A stretch of DNA of 64,000 nt from Musicola paradisiaca NCPPB 2511 (GCF_000400505.1 NZ_CM001857.1:1262631-1326630); one strand, 5' to 3'; shown: positions 18,314 to 29,211, counted from the stretch's first letter. A program made the numbers and translations. The notes: generated by a model not told the origin, from the letters alone.

Positions 18314-19267
18314 ATGACGCTCAATCCGATTCCTGTTGGCATCAGCGCTTGTTTGCTGGGAAACCCGGTACGTTTCGATGGCGGACACAAACGGTTGGCG
18401 TTTGCGGTTGAGCAACTGGCGGCGTTTTTCCGGTTTGAGCCGCTGTGTCCGGAAATGGCGGTGGGGCTGCCGGTACCGCGTCCGGCGTTGCGGTTAGTTA
18501 AAGACGGGCAAGGGGATATCGCGTTGCAGGCCAGCAATGGCTCCGGGTTAGACGTTACTCAGCCGATGCACGAGTTTGCCGCCGGCATCGTGCCGACGTT
18601 GGCATCGTTGTGCGGCTATATCGTGTGCGCCAAATCGCCGAGCTGCGGGATGGAGCGGGTGAAAGTGTATGACGGCGCCGGCGCCCGCAAGAGCGGCGTC
18701 GGGCTGTTTACCCGTCAACTGATGATGGCGCTGCCCTGGCTGCCGGTGGAAGAGGACGGCCGGCTGCATGATCCGGTACTGCGGGAAAACTTCATCGAAC
18801 GGGTTTATGCCCTGCATGAGTTGCAGCAGCTCTGGCGACAGGGGGTGAGCCGCGGCGCGCTGATGGTGTTTCACAGCCGTTATAAATTGCTGCTGCTGGC
18901 GCATTCTCAGCCGGAATATCGCGAGCTGGGGCGTTTCGTCGCGTCAATGGATCAGTGGAATTCGCTGGAGGCGTTTGCGGCGGAATACCGACTGCGTCTG
19001 ATGAGGCTACTGGCGCATCCGGCTTCGCGTCGCAATCACACCAACGTGCTGATGCATATTCAGGGTTATTTCCGTCGTCACCTATCGGCGCGCCAGCGGC
19101 AGGCGTTATCCGATTTGATCGATCGCTATCGGCGCGGGACGCAGCCGCTGCTGGCGCCGATGACGCTGCTGCGGCATTACCTGTCCGAATACCCGGACGC
19201 TTATCTGCTTGAGCAGCGCTATTTCGATCCGTATCCGGAAGCCTTGAGACTTCGTTACGGTCACTGA
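18314..19267 (+). CDS. ybgA: YbgA-type protein with DUF523 and DUF1722 domains
   Basis: 317 residues from the ATG at 18314, which has GAGG six bases upstream; an ATG at 18302 has no ribosome-binding site. The N-terminal half is a DUF523 domain (GISACLLGNPVRFDGGHKR, then CAKSPSCGMERVKVYDG, with Cys residues suited to metal or cluster binding). The C-terminal half is the DUF1722/YbgA domain (LMVFHSRYKLLLLAHSQPEY and SRRNHTNVLMHIQGYFRRHL). E. coli YbgA has only the second half (169 residues). phrB follows 24 bases later, as in E. coli, which hints at a DNA-repair or light-related role, but no activity is established. Confidence 0.92.
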   Translation: MTLNPIPVGISACLLGNPVRFDGGHKRLAFAVEQLAAFFRFEPLCPEMAVGLPVPRPALRLVKDGQGDIALQASNGSGLDVTQPMHEFAAGIVPTLASLCGYIVCAKSPSCGMERVKVYDGAGARKSGVGLFTRQLMMALPWLPVEEDGRLHDPVLRENFIERVYALHELQQLWRQGVSRGALMVFHSRYKLLLLAHSQPEYRELGRFVASMDQWNSLEAFAAEYRLRLMRLLAHPASRRNHTNVLMHIQGYFRRHLSARQRQALSDLIDRYRRGTQPLLAPMTLLRHYLSEYPDAYLLEQRYFDPYPEALRLRYGH

Positions 19268-19291
19268 TTTTTCACGCGAAAAGGACGGTTC

Positions 19292-20725
19292 ATGACCACG
19301 CATCTGGTCTGGTTTCGCAACGATTTGCGTATTACCGACAATCTGGCGTTGTACGCCGCCTGTCAGGATCCCGAGGCGCAGGTGGAGGCGGTCTTTATCG
19401 CCACGCCAGGGCAATGGAAACGCCATGAAATGGCGCCGCGTCAGGCGGCGTTATTGTTCGATTGCGTATTGCAATTGCAGCGAGCGCTTTATGAGAAAGG
19501 AATTCCGCTGCACTACCATCAGTGTGAGGATTTTGACGGTGCTCTAGAGTGGCTGGCGGCGTTGTGCCGTCAGCGTCAGGCGACCCATCTATTCTATAAC
19601 CGGCAGTATGAATGGAATGAACAGCGGCGGGATCAAGCGTTGTCGCGCCATCTGGAAAATGGGGTGCGGATTCAAGCGTTTGACGACAGCCTGTTGCTGG
19701 CGCCCGGCAGCGTCGTGACGGGAAGCGGCGAGATGTACAAAGTGTTTACCCCGTTTCGGACGGCGTTCATCACACAGTTATTGCAGACTTCTACGGACAG
19801 TGTGCCCGCGCCGACAGCCCGTCGACAACCGCTGCCGCCATTGACGCCGCCGGCGCCGTTTGACTATCCGCAGTTGGATGTCGCCGGGGATTTCCCTGCT
19901 GGCGAGGCGGCGGCTCTACAGCGTTTGCGGCAGTTCTGCCGCGAGCAGGTGCATGTTTACCATGAGCTGCGGGATGTGCCCTCCCGGCCGGCCACCAGCA
20001 GATTGTCGCCATATCTGGCGCTGGGCGTGCTGTCGCCACGTCAGTGTTTCAACCGTCTGCGCGCTGAGCACCCGGATTGGCTGGCGCAGCGTGAAGGGGG
20101 AGCGTTCTGCTGGTTTAACGAGCTGGTCTGGCGGGAGTTCTACCGCCACCTGCTGGTGTTTCACCCCGCGTTGTGCCGGCATCGGCCGTTTATCGCCTGG
20201 ACCGATCGCGTGGTCTGGCGCTCGGCGCCGCAGGAGTTGCTCGCCTGGCAGCGCGGCGAGACCGGTTATCCCATCGTGGACGCCGGTATGCGGCAGTTGC
20301 ATCAGACCGGCTGGATGCATAACCGTTTGCGGATGATCTGCGCCAGTTTTCTGGTTAAGGATTTGCTGATTGACTGGCGCGAGGGGGAACGCTATTTCAT
20401 GAGCCAACTGCTGGATGGCGATCTGGCCGCTAATAACGGCGGCTGGCAGTGGGCGGCATCCACCGGTACTGATGCGGCACCCTATTTTCGTATTTTCAAT
20501 CCCACCACTCAGGGGGAGCGCTTCGACCCGAATGGCGATTTTATTCGCCGTTGGGTGCCGGAACTGGCCGGGGTGCCGGGCAAAGACATTCATCAGCCGC
20601 ACCGTTGGGCGGAAAAAATGCGCTGCCGCCTCGACTACCCTCTGCCGATAGTGGATCACAAACAGGCCCGGGTGCGCACGTTGGCGGCATTTGATGCGGC
20701 TAAAAAACTCGCCGTCAATGAATAA
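19292..20725 (+). CDS. phrB: Deoxyribodipyrimidine photolyase (CPD photolyase)
   Basis: 477 residues (E. coli 472). Uses blue light, FADH- and a folate antenna to split cyclobutane pyrimidine dimers. The N-terminal alpha/beta antenna domain starts MTTHLVWFRNDLRITDN. The C-terminal helical FAD domain carries NELVWREFYRHLL, the TGYPIVDAGMRQLHQTGWMHN segment (positions about 315-340) and NNGGWQWAASTGTDAAPYFR. AAAAGGA precedes the ATG. Probably co-transcribed with ybgA. The dtpD peptide transporter that lies next in E. coli is missing. Confidence 0.97.
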   Translation: MTTHLVWFRNDLRITDNLALYAACQDPEAQVEAVFIATPGQWKRHEMAPRQAALLFDCVLQLQRALYEKGIPLHYHQCEDFDGALEWLAALCRQRQATHLFYNRQYEWNEQRRDQALSRHLENGVRIQAFDDSLLLAPGSVVTGSGEMYKVFTPFRTAFITQLLQTSTDSVPAPTARRQPLPPLTPPAPFDYPQLDVAGDFPAGEAAALQRLRQFCREQVHVYHELRDVPSRPATSRLSPYLALGVLSPRQCFNRLRAEHPDWLAQREGGAFCWFNELVWREFYRHLLVFHPALCRHRPFIAWTDRVVWRSAPQELLAWQRGETGYPIVDAGMRQLHQTGWMHNRLRMICASFLVKDLLIDWREGERYFMSQLLDGDLAANNGGWQWAASTGTDAAPYFRIFNPTTQGERFDPNGDFIRRWVPELAGVPGKDIHQPHRWAEKMRCRLDYPLPIVDHKQARVRTLAAFDAAKKLAVNE

Positions 20726-20764
20726 CCGGTTCGCGCCGGCAAAGAAAGATAAGGAGTAAAGACT

Positions 20765-21508
20765 ATGCAGAATACGGAACTGGAGACCCTGATTAACGGT
20801 TTCCTCAATGTTGGGGCATTCCAGGATTACGCGCCGAACGGGTTGCAGGTGGAAGGCCGTGCTCAGGTGCATCGGATTATCACCGGGGTAACGGCGAGCC
20901 AGGCGCTGTTAAACGTCGCCGCCGAACGTAATGCGGATGCAGTGTTGGTACATCACGGTTATTTCTGGAAGAACGAGCCGGCGGTGGTGCGCGGGATAAA
21001 ACGCCAGCGGCTGAAGACCTTGTTGGTGAACGATATCAATCTTTATGGCTATCACTTGCCGCTGGATGCGCATCCGCAAGTGGGTAATAACGCCAAGCTG
21101 GGCGAGTTGCTGGAGGCGAATATTCTCGGAGCCATCGATGTATTGCTGCCTTACGGTGAACTGCGCGAGCCCAAAAGCGGCACGGCATTGCGTCAACACC
21201 TGGAATCGGCGTTGGGGCGGTCGGTGTTGCATTGCGGTGATAATGCGCCGGCGAAAATCACCCGGATTGCCTGGTGTACCGGCGGTGGTCAGAGCTTTAT
21301 CGAACAGGCCGCCGAATTTGGTGTCGATGCCTTTGTGACCGGCGAGGTTTCGGAAAAAACCATCCATACCGCCCGCGAGATGGGGTTGCACTTTTTCGCC
21401 GCAGGCCACCATGCCACCGAACGTGCCGGTATTCAGGCATTAGGGGAATGGCTGGCGGCGCAGCATGGCTTTGAGGTGACATTCGTCGATATTCCTAACC
21501 CGGCCTGA
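20765..21508 (+). CDS. ybgI: YbgI, NIF3-family (GTP cyclohydrolase 1 type 2-like) metal-binding protein
   Basis: 247 residues, the same as E. coli. NIF3-family proteins form toroidal hexamers with a dinuclear metal site. The metal ligands are visible in [26 protein letters not shown] and [16 protein letters not shown]. The biochemical role is unsettled; the 'cyclohydrolase' label rests on distant homologues. AAGGAG precedes the ATG, and it lies immediately upstream of pxpBCA. Confidence 0.95.
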   Translation: MQNTELETLINGFLNVGAFQDYAPNGLQVEGRAQVHRIITGVTASQALLNVAAERNADAVLVHHGYFWKNEPAVVRGIKRQRLKTLLVNDINLYGYHLPLDAHPQVGNNAKLGELLEANILGAIDVLLPYGELREPKSGTALRQHLESALGRSVLHCGDNAPAKITRIAWCTGGGQSFIEQAAEFGVDAFVTGEVSEKTIHTAREMGLHFFAAGHHATERAGIQALGEWLAAQHGFEVTFVDIPNPA

Positions 21509-21524
21509 AACGGCAGGAGGAACG

Positions 21525-22181
21525 ATGCAACGCGCGCGCTGTTATCTGTTGGGCGAACGGACGGTCGTGCTGGAGCTGGAACCCCCGTTATCGTTGGCGA
21601 GCCAGCAGCGGATCTGGGCGCTGGCGGAGCATTTGAATCAGCATGATGCGGTTCGGGAGGTTATTCCCGGAATGAACAACCTGACCGTGGTGTTGATGGA
21701 TGCCCATTCCGATGCTCGTGACGCTATCGATCAACTGTTGTCGTGGTGGGAAACGAGTGAGCCGCTACCACAGGCGTCGCGGTTGGTGGAGATCCCGGTG
21801 GTGTATGGCGGCGAGCAGGGGCCCGATCTCGACGTTGTCGCCGCGTATTGCGGTATGACGCCGCGTCAGACGGTGGAATGCCATGCCGCCGGGCGCTATA
21901 TCGTCTATTTTCTGGGGTTTCAACCGGGGTTTCCCTATCTGGGCGGGCTGGATGAGCGGTTGTACGCGCCGCGTCGTGCCGAACCCAGAGTGTTGGTGCC
22001 CGCAGGTTCGGTCGGTATCGGCGGTCAGCAGACGGGTATTTATCCGTTGACCACTCCCGGCGGTTGGCAGTTGATCGGCCGGACGGCGTTGACACTGTTC
22101 AATCCCTCTCAGACTCCGCCTACTTTGTTGCACCCGGGGGATCAGATCCGATTTGTGCCGCAGCGGGAGGGCGTATGCTGA
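21525..22181 (+). CDS. pxpB: 5-oxoprolinase subunit B
   Basis: 218 residues, PxpB (YbgJ/KipI family). With PxpA and PxpC it forms the ATP-dependent prokaryotic 5-oxoprolinase that opens damaged glutamate (5-oxoproline) back to glutamate. Conserved motifs are [40 protein letters not shown] and [16 protein letters not shown] precedes the ATG. The stop overlaps the pxpC start by 7 bases, indicating coupled translation. Confidence 0.95.
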   Translation: MQRARCYLLGERTVVLELEPPLSLASQQRIWALAEHLNQHDAVREVIPGMNNLTVVLMDAHSDARDAIDQLLSWWETSEPLPQASRLVEIPVVYGGEQGPDLDVVAAYCGMTPRQTVECHAAGRYIVYFLGFQPGFPYLGGLDERLYAPRRAEPRVLVPAGSVGIGGQQTGIYPLTTPGGWQLIGRTALTLFNPSQTPPTLLHPGDQIRFVPQREGVC

Positions 22182-23104
22182 AGATTCTCCATGCCGGATT
22201 GCTGACCACGATCCAGGATGCCGGGCGTTTTGGCATGCGCCATCTTGGCGTCAGCCAGTGTGGGGCGTTGGATCTCCCGGCGCTGCAGATCGCCAATCTG
22301 CTGGTGGGCAATGCGGCAGATGCTGCGGCACTGGAGATTACGCTGGGACAACTGACGGCGACGTTCACCTCTCGCGGCTGGATTGCGCTGACCGGCGCTG
22401 ACTGTCACGCACGGCTGGAAGGGAAAAACCTGTGGACGGGGTGGTGTTTTCCCGTGCAGCCCGGCCAGACGCTGCGGTTGCGGGCGCCGCGCAACGGTAT
22501 GCGCAGCTATCTGGCGGTGTCCGGCGGTATTGCGGTTCCCAGGGTGCTTGGTTCGTGCAGTACCGACCTGAAAAGTGGTTTCGGCGGGTTAGGCGGACGA
22601 GCGTTGGCTGATGGCGATACGTTGTCGGTGGGCGTTCCTTTACGTCAGCCCAAACGGCAGATCGGCGTGCGGCAATTGCTGTTCAATAATCGGGTGAGGG
22701 TGCTGCCGGGACCGGAATATCAGGAGTTTAGCGAATCGTCACGGGAGAATTTCTGGCGCACCGGCTGGCATCTGAGCCCGCAGAGTAACCGCATGGGGTA
22801 CCGCTTGTTGGGGCCGGAATTGCAGCGTGACACGACGCGAGAGATGCTGTCGCACGGTTTGTTGCCGGGTGTGATTCAGGTTCCCCACAACGGCAAGCCA
22901 ATTGTGCTGTTGGCCGATGCGCAGACAACGGGGGGGTATCCGCGTATCGGCCATGTGATCGAAGCGGATTTGTACCATCTGGCCCAGACCCGGCTGGGCG
23001 AACAGGTGCATTTTATTCCTTGTTCACTGTCAGAAGCCCGGCAGGCACTACAGAATCAACAGCGTTATCTGGAACAATTAACCAGGAGGTTGCATGGTGA
23101 TTGA
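22175..23104 (+). CDS. pxpC: 5-oxoprolinase subunit C
   Basis: 309 residues (YbgK/KipA family). It starts at ATG 22175 ([20 protein letters not shown]), preceded by GGGAGG; the longer open frame back to 22064 only overlaps pxpB. Family motifs are [32 protein letters not shown] and SNRMGYRL. The end overlaps pxpA by 11 bases. Confidence 0.95.
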   Translation: MLKILHAGLLTTIQDAGRFGMRHLGVSQCGALDLPALQIANLLVGNAADAAALEITLGQLTATFTSRGWIALTGADCHARLEGKNLWTGWCFPVQPGQTLRLRAPRNGMRSYLAVSGGIAVPRVLGSCSTDLKSGFGGLGGRALADGDTLSVGVPLRQPKRQIGVRQLLFNNRVRVLPGPEYQEFSESSRENFWRTGWHLSPQSNRMGYRLLGPELQRDTTREMLSHGLLPGVIQVPHNGKPIVLLADAQTTGGYPRIGHVIEADLYHLAQTRLGEQVHFIPCSLSEARQALQNQQRYLEQLTRRLHGD

Positions 23105-23831
23105 TGTAAACGTCGATCTTGGCGAAGGCGGGCAGCATGATGAAGCGCTGTTACAGTTAGTGAGTTCTGCCAATATCGCCTGCGGCTTTCATGCCGGAGA
23201 TGCGGATACCATGCGTCAGGCGGTGCGCTGGGCCATCAGGTATGGCGTCGCCATCGGCGCTCACCCTAGTTTCCCTGATCGAGACAACTTCGGTCGCGTC
23301 GCGATGCAATTGCCGCCCGAAACGGTATTTGCGCAGGTGGTTTATCAAATCGGTGCGCTGGCGGCGATCGTCAAAGCCGAGGGGGCCAGGCTGTTTCATG
23401 TGAAACCGCACGGTATGCTTTACAATCAGGCTGCGCGAGAGCCCGCATTGGCCGATGCTATCGCTCGAGCGGTACAGGCGGTGGATCCCTCGCTGTATCT
23501 GGTGGGGCTGGCGGGAAGCGATTTGGTTCATGCGGGTAAGCATCGGGGGCTGAAAACGCGCCAGGAAGTATTTGCCGATCGTAGCTATCGACCCGATGGC
23601 TCGCTGGTGCCGCGGGATCAGCCGCTGGCGGTCATCAATAGCGATGAATTGGCACTGGCCCAGACGCTGGAAATGATACAGCGTCATCGGGTGCGCACCA
23701 GCGATGGCAGTTGGATTGCGGTTCAGGCGGATACGGTCTGCCTGCATGGCGATGGTGAGCATGCATTGGCGTTCGCCCGCCGGTTACGGCATAGCTTTAG
23801 TCAGTATGGCATTCGGGTTACGGCCCAATAA
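23094..23831 (+). CDS. pxpA: 5-oxoprolinase subunit A
   Basis: 245 residues of the LamB/YcsF family. The conserved N-terminus VDLGEG is followed by [42 protein letters not shown] and [10 protein letters not shown], which carry the acidic and His residues of the active site. It ends the ybgI-pxpBCA cluster. The nei glycosylase gene that follows in E. coli is absent. Confidence 0.95.
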   Translation: MVIDVNVDLGEGGQHDEALLQLVSSANIACGFHAGDADTMRQAVRWAIRYGVAIGAHPSFPDRDNFGRVAMQLPPETVFAQVVYQIGALAAIVKAEGARLFHVKPHGMLYNQAAREPALADAIARAVQAVDPSLYLVGLAGSDLVHAGKHRGLKTRQEVFADRSYRPDGSLVPRDQPLAVINSDELALAQTLEMIQRHRVRTSDGSWIAVQADTVCLHGDGEHALAFARRLRHSFSQYGIRVTAQ

Positions 23832-23895
23832 CCCGAACGAATAGCCTGCCGTTGGCAATCAGTCGGTAATAAAAAGAAGCTGTAGTATGAACCGT

Positions 23896-23921
23896 AAAAA
23901 AGGCCGGAATTCCGGCCTTTT
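23896..23921. terminator. Bidirectional terminator between pxpA and gltA
   Basis: A perfect palindrome with arms AAAAGGCCGG and CCGGCCTTTT around AATT (23898-23921). The A-run and T-run make it work for both converging transcripts. Confidence 0.9.
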
Positions 23922-23939
23922 AGGTTATTAGAACAGTGC

Positions 23940-25226
23940 TTAACGTTTAGTAATCAACGGTTCGAAATCGCGTTGGTCGTAGCCGGTATACAGCTGGCGC
24001 GGACGGGCAATTTTCAGGCCTTCGGCATGCATTTCACTCCAGTGGGCGATCCAGCCGACGGTGCGCGCCATGGCAAAGATCACCGTAAACATGGTGGACG
24101 GAATCCCCATCGCTTTGAGAATGATGCCGGAGTAGAAGTCGACGTTCGGATAGAGCTTGCGTTCGATGAAGTACGGGTCATTCAGCGCAATGTGTTCCAG
24201 CTCCATCGCTACTTCCAGCAGATCATCTTTGGTGTCCAGCTCTTTCAATACTTCGTGACAAGTTTGACGCATGACGGTGGCGCGTGGGTCATAATTTTTG
24301 TAGACGCGGTGGCCAAATCCCATCAGACGGAACGAGTCATTCTTGTCTTTGGCGCGAGCGATAAATGCCGGAATGTGTTTCACGGAACTGATTTCTTCCA
24401 GCATGCGCAGACAAGCTTCGTTAGCGCCGCCGTGAGCCGGCCCCCATAGTGAAGCAATACCGGCCGCGATACAGGCAAACGGGTTGGCGCCGGAAGAACC
24501 GGCAGTACGCACTGTTGAGGTCGAGGCATTCTGCTCATGATCGGCATGGAGGATCAGAATACGATCCATAGCGCGTTCTAATACTGGATTGACTTCGTAT
24601 TCTTCACACGGCGTCGAGAACATCATATGCAGGAAGTTGCCGGCATAGGAAAGATTGTTACGCGGGTATACGAATGGTTGGCCAATCGAGTATTTGTAGC
24701 ACATGGCAGCCACGGTCGGCATTTTTGACAATAGGCGGTAGGCCGCGATTTCACGATGACGCGCGTTAGAGATGTCCAGCGAGTCGTGATAGAAGGCCGC
24801 GAGTGCGCCTGTTACGCCGCACAGCACCGCCATTGGGTGGGAGTCGCGCCGGAAGCCATGGAACAGCCGGGTAATCTGTTCGTGGATCATGGTATGGCGG
24901 GTGACGGTGGTTTTGAACTCTTCGTACTGCGCCTGCGTGGGGGCTTCACCGAACAGCAGAATGTAACAGACTTCCAGATAGTTGGATTTTTCCGCCAATT
25001 GAGCAATGGGGTAGCCCCGATGCAACAAGATGCCCTGATCGCCGTCGATATAGGTAATTTTGGACTCGCAGGATGCGGTGGAAGTAAAACCGGGGTCAAA
25101 AGTAAAGTAGCCTTTGGAACCGAGGCTACGAATGTCAATTTCATCATAGCCAAGCGTACCAGATAGGATATTGAGCTCGATGGGATCTTTGCCGTCTATC
25201 GCTAGCTTTGCTTTTTTATCAGCCAT
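23940..25226 (-). CDS. gltA: Citrate synthase (type II, hexameric)
   Basis: 428 residues, near E. coli GltA length. Condenses oxaloacetate and acetyl-CoA to citrate, the entry step of the TCA cycle. The N-terminal extension (residues 1-50) typical of NADH-regulated hexameric enzymes is present. Catalytic His and Asp residues lie in [23 protein letters not shown] and [14 protein letters not shown] precedes the ATG. It is divergent from sdhC across 645 bases. Confidence 0.98.
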   Translation of the reverse strand: MADKKAKLAIDGKDPIELNILSGTLGYDEIDIRSLGSKGYFTFDPGFTSTASCESKITYIDGDQGILLHRGYPIAQLAEKSNYLEVCYILLFGEAPTQAQYEEFKTTVTRHTMIHEQITRLFHGFRRDSHPMAVLCGVTGALAAFYHDSLDISNARHREIAAYRLLSKMPTVAAMCYKYSIGQPFVYPRNNLSYAGNFLHMMFSTPCEEYEVNPVLERAMDRILILHADHEQNASTSTVRTAGSSGANPFACIAAGIASLWGPAHGGANEACLRMLEEISSVKHIPAFIARAKDKNDSFRLMGFGHRVYKNYDPRATVMRQTCHEVLKELDTKDDLLEVAMELEHIALNDPYFIERKLYPNVDFYSGIILKAMGIPSTMFTVIFAMARTVGWIAHWSEMHAEGLKIARPRQLYTGYDQRDFEPLITKR

Positions 25227-25871
25227 TTACAGTCTCCTTAGCGCTTTAATTCTAAAAATCTTTTCACCGTAGAAATACCGTCATGTCCGCACGCTGGATG
25301 AGATTAACAGTACAGATTATTGTGCCAGTCTGCTGTTTCGTACTGCCAGGGTACAGTGTTCGGATACAGTATCAGGTCGCTACAGTCGGATAGATGCTCT
25401 CCGGTTCGGGGTAGCCTTGTTCTGCTTTAAGTGTAGCCACTACCTATAAGTTTTCCGGGGTCTTTGATACCCACTGTTACATAACTTATATAAATGGGAA
25501 AGGGCCACCGACAAGCTTTAACAGGGTAGACTTATTTTCATGATTATTTGTAATTGAAATGTTGAAGTTTTGTCAAATCAGATAATTAATTTTATGTATT
25601 TTGTGAAATTCGTGATTCCGCTCACTGTTCAACGCAAATGTGTCCAAACAATTTGTAGGGTAATTGTAATAAGAATGTGAAGTGCCTATACTGCCGCCAG
25701 GTCTCCGGAATACCCTGCAGTAGGAGCACCCAGCATGATTGATTGGCGCAGTTCGCAAACAGGAAAGTCGTCGAGATGCGTAATAATAATGAAGGGAGCC
25801 TATTTCCTTTCTCTTCTCTCATGCTGTCTGACCCCACAACAGGTCCGGAGGAAGAAAATAATAAAAGCTGT
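25227..25871. other. gltA-sdhC divergent regulatory region
   Basis: 645 AT-rich bases separating two TCA-cycle transcription units. It contains the sdhC promoter (listed separately) and a long sdhC leader of about 170 bases. In E. coli the matching region is controlled by ArcA, CRP and Fur-linked small RNAs. Partial ArcA-like and CRP-like sequences are present but none is clean enough to call. The sdhC frame is open upstream to 25743 without a convincing start. Confidence 0.5.
25664..25692 (+). promoter_or_regulatory. sdhC promoter
   Basis: -35 TTGTAA (25664-25669), a 17-base spacer and -10 TATACT (25687-25692), followed by GCCGCCAGGTCTCCGGAA, which I recall as strongly conserved at the E. 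coli sdhC transcription start. This would leave a leader of about 170 bases before sdhC. Confidence 0.75.
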
Positions 25872-26261
25872 GTGGGCAAATCCGTGAAAAAACAAAGACC
25901 TGTCAATCTGGATCTGCAAACGATCCGATTTCCTGTTACTGCGATAGCATCCATTCTTCATCGTGTCTCAGGCGTTATCACGTTTGTTGCTGTTGGAATC
26001 TTGTTGTGGCTGCTCGGTCTCTCCCTGTCTTCTCAGGAAGGATTTGTGCATGCAGCTGCAATTATGGGCAGCTTTATCGTGAAATTCATCGTCTGGGGCA
26101 TTCTAACCGCGCTCTCCTACCATATTGTCGGTGGCCTGCGTCATCTGTTGATGGATTTTGGATACATAGAGGAGACTTTCGCGGCGGGTTCGAGTTCCGC
26201 GAAAATTTCTTTCATCATCACTGTCGTGCTTTCTCTTCTGGCTGGAGTCCTCGTATGGTAA
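25872..26261 (+). CDS. sdhC: Succinate dehydrogenase cytochrome b556 subunit
   Basis: 129 residues, equal to E. coli, if started at the GTG at 25872 ([20 protein letters not shown]). Three transmembrane helices; His in [16 protein letters not shown] is the haem b ligand region, and SILHRVSG contributes to the quinone site. Membrane anchor of complex II. The open frame extends upstream to 25743 but that part does not resemble the family. The nearest Shine-Dalgarno-like GGAGGAAG is about 20 bases upstream, unusually far. The stop overlaps sdhD by 7 bases. Confidence 0.93.
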   Translation: MGKSVKKQRPVNLDLQTIRFPVTAIASILHRVSGVITFVAVGILLWLLGLSLSSQEGFVHAAAIMGSFIVKFIVWGILTALSYHIVGGLRHLLMDFGYIEETFAAGSSSAKISFIITVVLSLLAGVLVW

Positions 26262-26602
26262 GCAATGCTTCCGCTTTGGGACGCAATGGCGTACACGACT
26301 GGTTGCTACTTCGCGCTTCCGCCATCGTCATCGTACTGTATGTCCTTTATATCGTCGGTTTTATTGCGAGCGCCGGCGGTATTACTTATGAAATCTGGCG
26401 TGGTTTTTTTGCCATGCATCTCACCAAAGTGTTCACCCTGTTGACGCTGATTTCTATTCTGGTTCATGCCTGGATAGGTATGTGGCAGGTACTGACTGAC
26501 TACATAAAACCGCTGGCAATTCGGCTGGTATTACAGCTGGCGATTGTGGTGGTATTGGTGGTGTATGTCATTTATGGAACAGTCGTGGTGTGGGGTGCAT
26601 GA
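26255..26602 (+). CDS. sdhD: Succinate dehydrogenase hydrophobic anchor subunit
   Basis: 115 residues, identical in length to E. coli SdhD, beginning [16 protein letters not shown] and ending [12 protein letters not shown]. Three transmembrane helices; [17 protein letters not shown] carries the haem and quinone-site residues. It overlaps sdhC at its start and sdhA at its stop (TGATG at 26600-26604), so the four sdh genes are translationally linked. Confidence 0.97.
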   Translation: MVSNASALGRNGVHDWLLLRASAIVIVLYVLYIVGFIASAGGITYEIWRGFFAMHLTKVFTLLTLISILVHAWIGMWQVLTDYIKPLAIRLVLQLAIVVVLVVYVIYGTVVVWGA

Positions 26603-28368
26603 TGAATTTGCCAGTCAGAGAGTTTGATGCCGTTGTTGTTGGCGCGGGTGGCGCGGGTATGCGCGCCGCGCTTCAGATTTCCCAGATGGGCTTGTCCTGT
26701 GCCCTGTTGTCCAAAGTATTCCCGACCCGTTCCCATACGGTATCCGCCCAGGGGGGAATTACTGTTGCTTTGGGCAATACCCATGAGGACAATTGGGAAT
26801 GGCATATGTATGACACCGTAAAAGGGTCTGACTACATCGGTGATCAGGACGCCATTGAATATATGTGCAAAACGGGGCCGGAAGCGATTCTGGAACTGGA
26901 ACATATGGGATTGCCGTTTTCCCGCTTGGATGATGGGAGTATTTACCAGCGCCCGTTCGGCGGCCAGTCTAAGAATTTCGGCGGCGAGCAGGCTGCTCGC
27001 ACTGCGGCGGCGGCAGACCGTACTGGGCACGCGCTGTTGCATACGCTTTATCAGCAGAACCTTAAAAATCACACCACCATCTTTTCTGAATGGTATGCGC
27101 TTGATCTGGTGAAAAATCAGGATGGTGCGGTGGTGGGATGTACCGCCATCTGTATTGAAAGCGGCGAAGTCGTTTATTTCAAAGCTCGTGCCACCGTATT
27201 GGCGACCGGCGGGGCCGGGCGCATCTATCAGTCAACGACCAATGCGCATATCAATACCGGTGACGGTGTGGGTATGGCGCTGCGTGCAGGTGTGCCGGTT
27301 CAGGATATGGAAATGTGGCAGTTCCATCCTACGGGGATCGCTGGCGCTGGGGTACTGGTAACGGAAGGGTGCCGTGGTGAAGGCGGTTACTTGCTTAACA
27401 AACATGGCGAGCGTTTTATGGAGCGCTATGCGCCAAACGCCAAAGATTTGGCTGGGCGTGATGTGGTCGCTCGTTCCATCATGATTGAGATTCGTGAAGG
27501 CCGCGGATGCGATGGTCCATGGGGACCACATGCCAAACTGAAGCTGGATCACCTTGGTAAAGAAGTTCTGGAGTCTCGTTTGCCGGGTATTTTGGAGTTG
27601 TCGCGTACTTTTGCCCATGTTGATCCGGTCAAAGAGCCGATTCCGGTTATTCCGACTTGCCACTATATGATGGGCGGTATCCCGACGAAGGTCACTGGTC
27701 AAGCGTTGACGGTGAATGAAAAAGGCGAAGACGTGGTGATTCCTGGTCTGTTCGCTGTGGGTGAGATTGCCTGCGTTTCTGTTCACGGTGCCAACCGACT
27801 GGGCGGCAACTCGTTGCTTGACCTGGTAGTGTTTGGTCGTTCGGCAGGGATGCATCTGCAGGAATCGTTGATTGAACAAGGCGTTTCCCGCGATGCCAGT
27901 GACTCGGATATCGATGCATCCCTTGAGCGTCTTAACCGTTGGAACGATAACCGTTCTGGCGAAGATCCGGTTGAAATTCGCAAAGCATTGCAGTCTTGTA
28001 TGCAGAATAACTTCTCGGTCTTCCGCGAAGGCGATGCGATGGCAAAAGGCCTTGAAGAGCTCAAAGTGATTCGCGAACGCCTGAAACAGGCTCGATTGGA
28101 TGATGCATCAAGTGAATTCAATACCCAGCGTATTGAGTGCCTGGAGCTGGATAATCTGATGGAAACTGCATATGCCACCGCGGTCTCTGCGAATTTCCGC
28201 ACTGAGAGTCGTGGCGCGCACAGTCGCTTCGACTATCCTGATCGTGATGATGAGAATTGGTTGTGCCATACGCTGTATCAGCCGCAAACCGAGAGCATGA
28301 CGCGCCGTCAGGTGAACATGCAGCCTAAATTGCGCCCGGCGTTTCCGCCGAAAGTGCGTACTTACTGA
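26602..28368 (+). CDS. sdhA: Succinate dehydrogenase flavoprotein subunit
   Basis: 588 residues (E. coli 588) from ATG 26602. The FAD dinucleotide-binding motif is [14 protein letters not shown], the covalent FAD histidine is in [13 protein letters not shown], and the active-site segments are [15 protein letters not shown] and THE-type residues around [10 protein letters not shown]. Oxidises succinate to fumarate on the cytoplasmic face. An upstream in-frame ATG at 26599 would add one Met. Confidence 0.98.
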   Translation: MNLPVREFDAVVVGAGGAGMRAALQISQMGLSCALLSKVFPTRSHTVSAQGGITVALGNTHEDNWEWHMYDTVKGSDYIGDQDAIEYMCKTGPEAILELEHMGLPFSRLDDGSIYQRPFGGQSKNFGGEQAARTAAAADRTGHALLHTLYQQNLKNHTTIFSEWYALDLVKNQDGAVVGCTAICIESGEVVYFKARATVLATGGAGRIYQSTTNAHINTGDGVGMALRAGVPVQDMEMWQFHPTGIAGAGVLVTEGCRGEGGYLLNKHGERFMERYAPNAKDLAGRDVVARSIMIEIREGRGCDGPWGPHAKLKLDHLGKEVLESRLPGILELSRTFAHVDPVKEPIPVIPTCHYMMGGIPTKVTGQALTVNEKGEDVVIPGLFAVGEIACVSVHGANRLGGNSLLDLVVFGRSAGMHLQESLIEQGVSRDASDSDIDASLERLNRWNDNRSGEDPVEIRKALQSCMQNNFSVFREGDAMAKGLEELKVIRERLKQARLDDASSEFNTQRIECLELDNLMETAYATAVSANFRTESRGAHSRFDYPDRDDENWLCHTLYQPQTESMTRRQVNMQPKLRPAFPPKVRTY

Positions 28369-28386
28369 TTCTGCGGAGAGTTGGCG

Positions 28387-29103
28387 ATGAAACTCGAATT
28401 TTCAATCTATCGTTATAACCCTGATGTCGATAACGCTCCACGTATGCAGGACTACACGCTTGAGGCGGAAGAAGGCCGGGACATGATGCTGTTGGATGCC
28501 CTGATCCAATTAAAAGAGCAGGATCCGACCCTGTCGTTCCGCCGCTCCTGCCGTGAAGGCGTATGCGGCTCCGACGGGCTGAACATGAACGGCAAAAACG
28601 GTCTGGCTTGCATCACACCGGTTTCGACGCTACGTGGGAGCAACGGCAAGATAGTGATCCGTCCTTTGCCTGGTTTACCGGTAATCCGCGATTTGGTTGT
28701 GGACATGGGGCAGTTCTATGCACAATATGAGAAAATTAAACCTTACCTGTTGAATAATGGGAAGAATCCTCCAGCTCGCGAACATCTGCAGTCACCGGAT
28801 CAACGTGAGAAGCTGGATGGTTTGTATGAATGCATTATGTGTGCTTGCTGTTCCACGTCTTGTCCGTCGTTCTGGTGGAATCCAGACAAGTTCGTCGGGC
28901 CGGCGGGGTTGTTGGCGGCCTATCGCTTCTTGATTGATAGTCGTGATACGGAAACTGCGTCGCGGCTGGACGATCTGAACGATGCTTTCAGCGTGTTCCG
29001 TTGCCATGGGATCATGAATTGCGTCAGCGTATGTCCGAAGGGGCTGAATCCGACGCGAGCCATCGGTCATATCAAATCGATGTTGTTGCAGCGTAGTGCA
29101 TGA
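28387..29103 (+). CDS. sdhB: Succinate dehydrogenase iron-sulfur subunit
   Basis: 238 residues (E. coli 238) from ATG 28387, with CGGAGAG just upstream. The 2Fe-2S ligands are in SCREGVCGSDGLNMNG with a later Cys in GLACI. The 4Fe-4S and 3Fe-4S clusters are held by CIMCACCSTSCP, CHGIMNC and CPKGLNPTRAIG. Passes electrons from FAD to quinone. Confidence 0.98.
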   Translation: MKLEFSIYRYNPDVDNAPRMQDYTLEAEEGRDMMLLDALIQLKEQDPTLSFRRSCREGVCGSDGLNMNGKNGLACITPVSTLRGSNGKIVIRPLPGLPVIRDLVVDMGQFYAQYEKIKPYLLNNGKNPPAREHLQSPDQREKLDGLYECIMCACCSTSCPSFWWNPDKFVGPAGLLAAYRFLIDSRDTETASRLDDLNDAFSVFRCHGIMNCVSVCPKGLNPTRAIGHIKSMLLQRSA

Positions 29104-29172
29104 CGATACAAGAGTAAGGCGTGTTTCCGCTCCCCGGTGTGGGGGCGGGAACGGTAGGGAAAAACAGGAAAT

Positions 29173-29211
29173 CTTTAAAAGCTGGTTTTGCGCCAGAACC
29201 GCCTTTTAAAG
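29173..29211. repeat. Long hairpin between sdhB and sucA
   Basis: CTTTAAAAG (29173-29181) pairs perfectly with CTTTTAAAG (29203-29211), and the inner GGTT/AACC extends the stem after a small internal loop. There is no T-run. It may mark mRNA processing or partial termination between the sdh and suc parts of the operon. Confidence 0.5.

Noticed and set aside
19916..20872. 318-codon minus-strand frame across phrB and ybgI
   Set aside because: Antisense shadow of two well-conserved genes, with a biased composition and no start signal.
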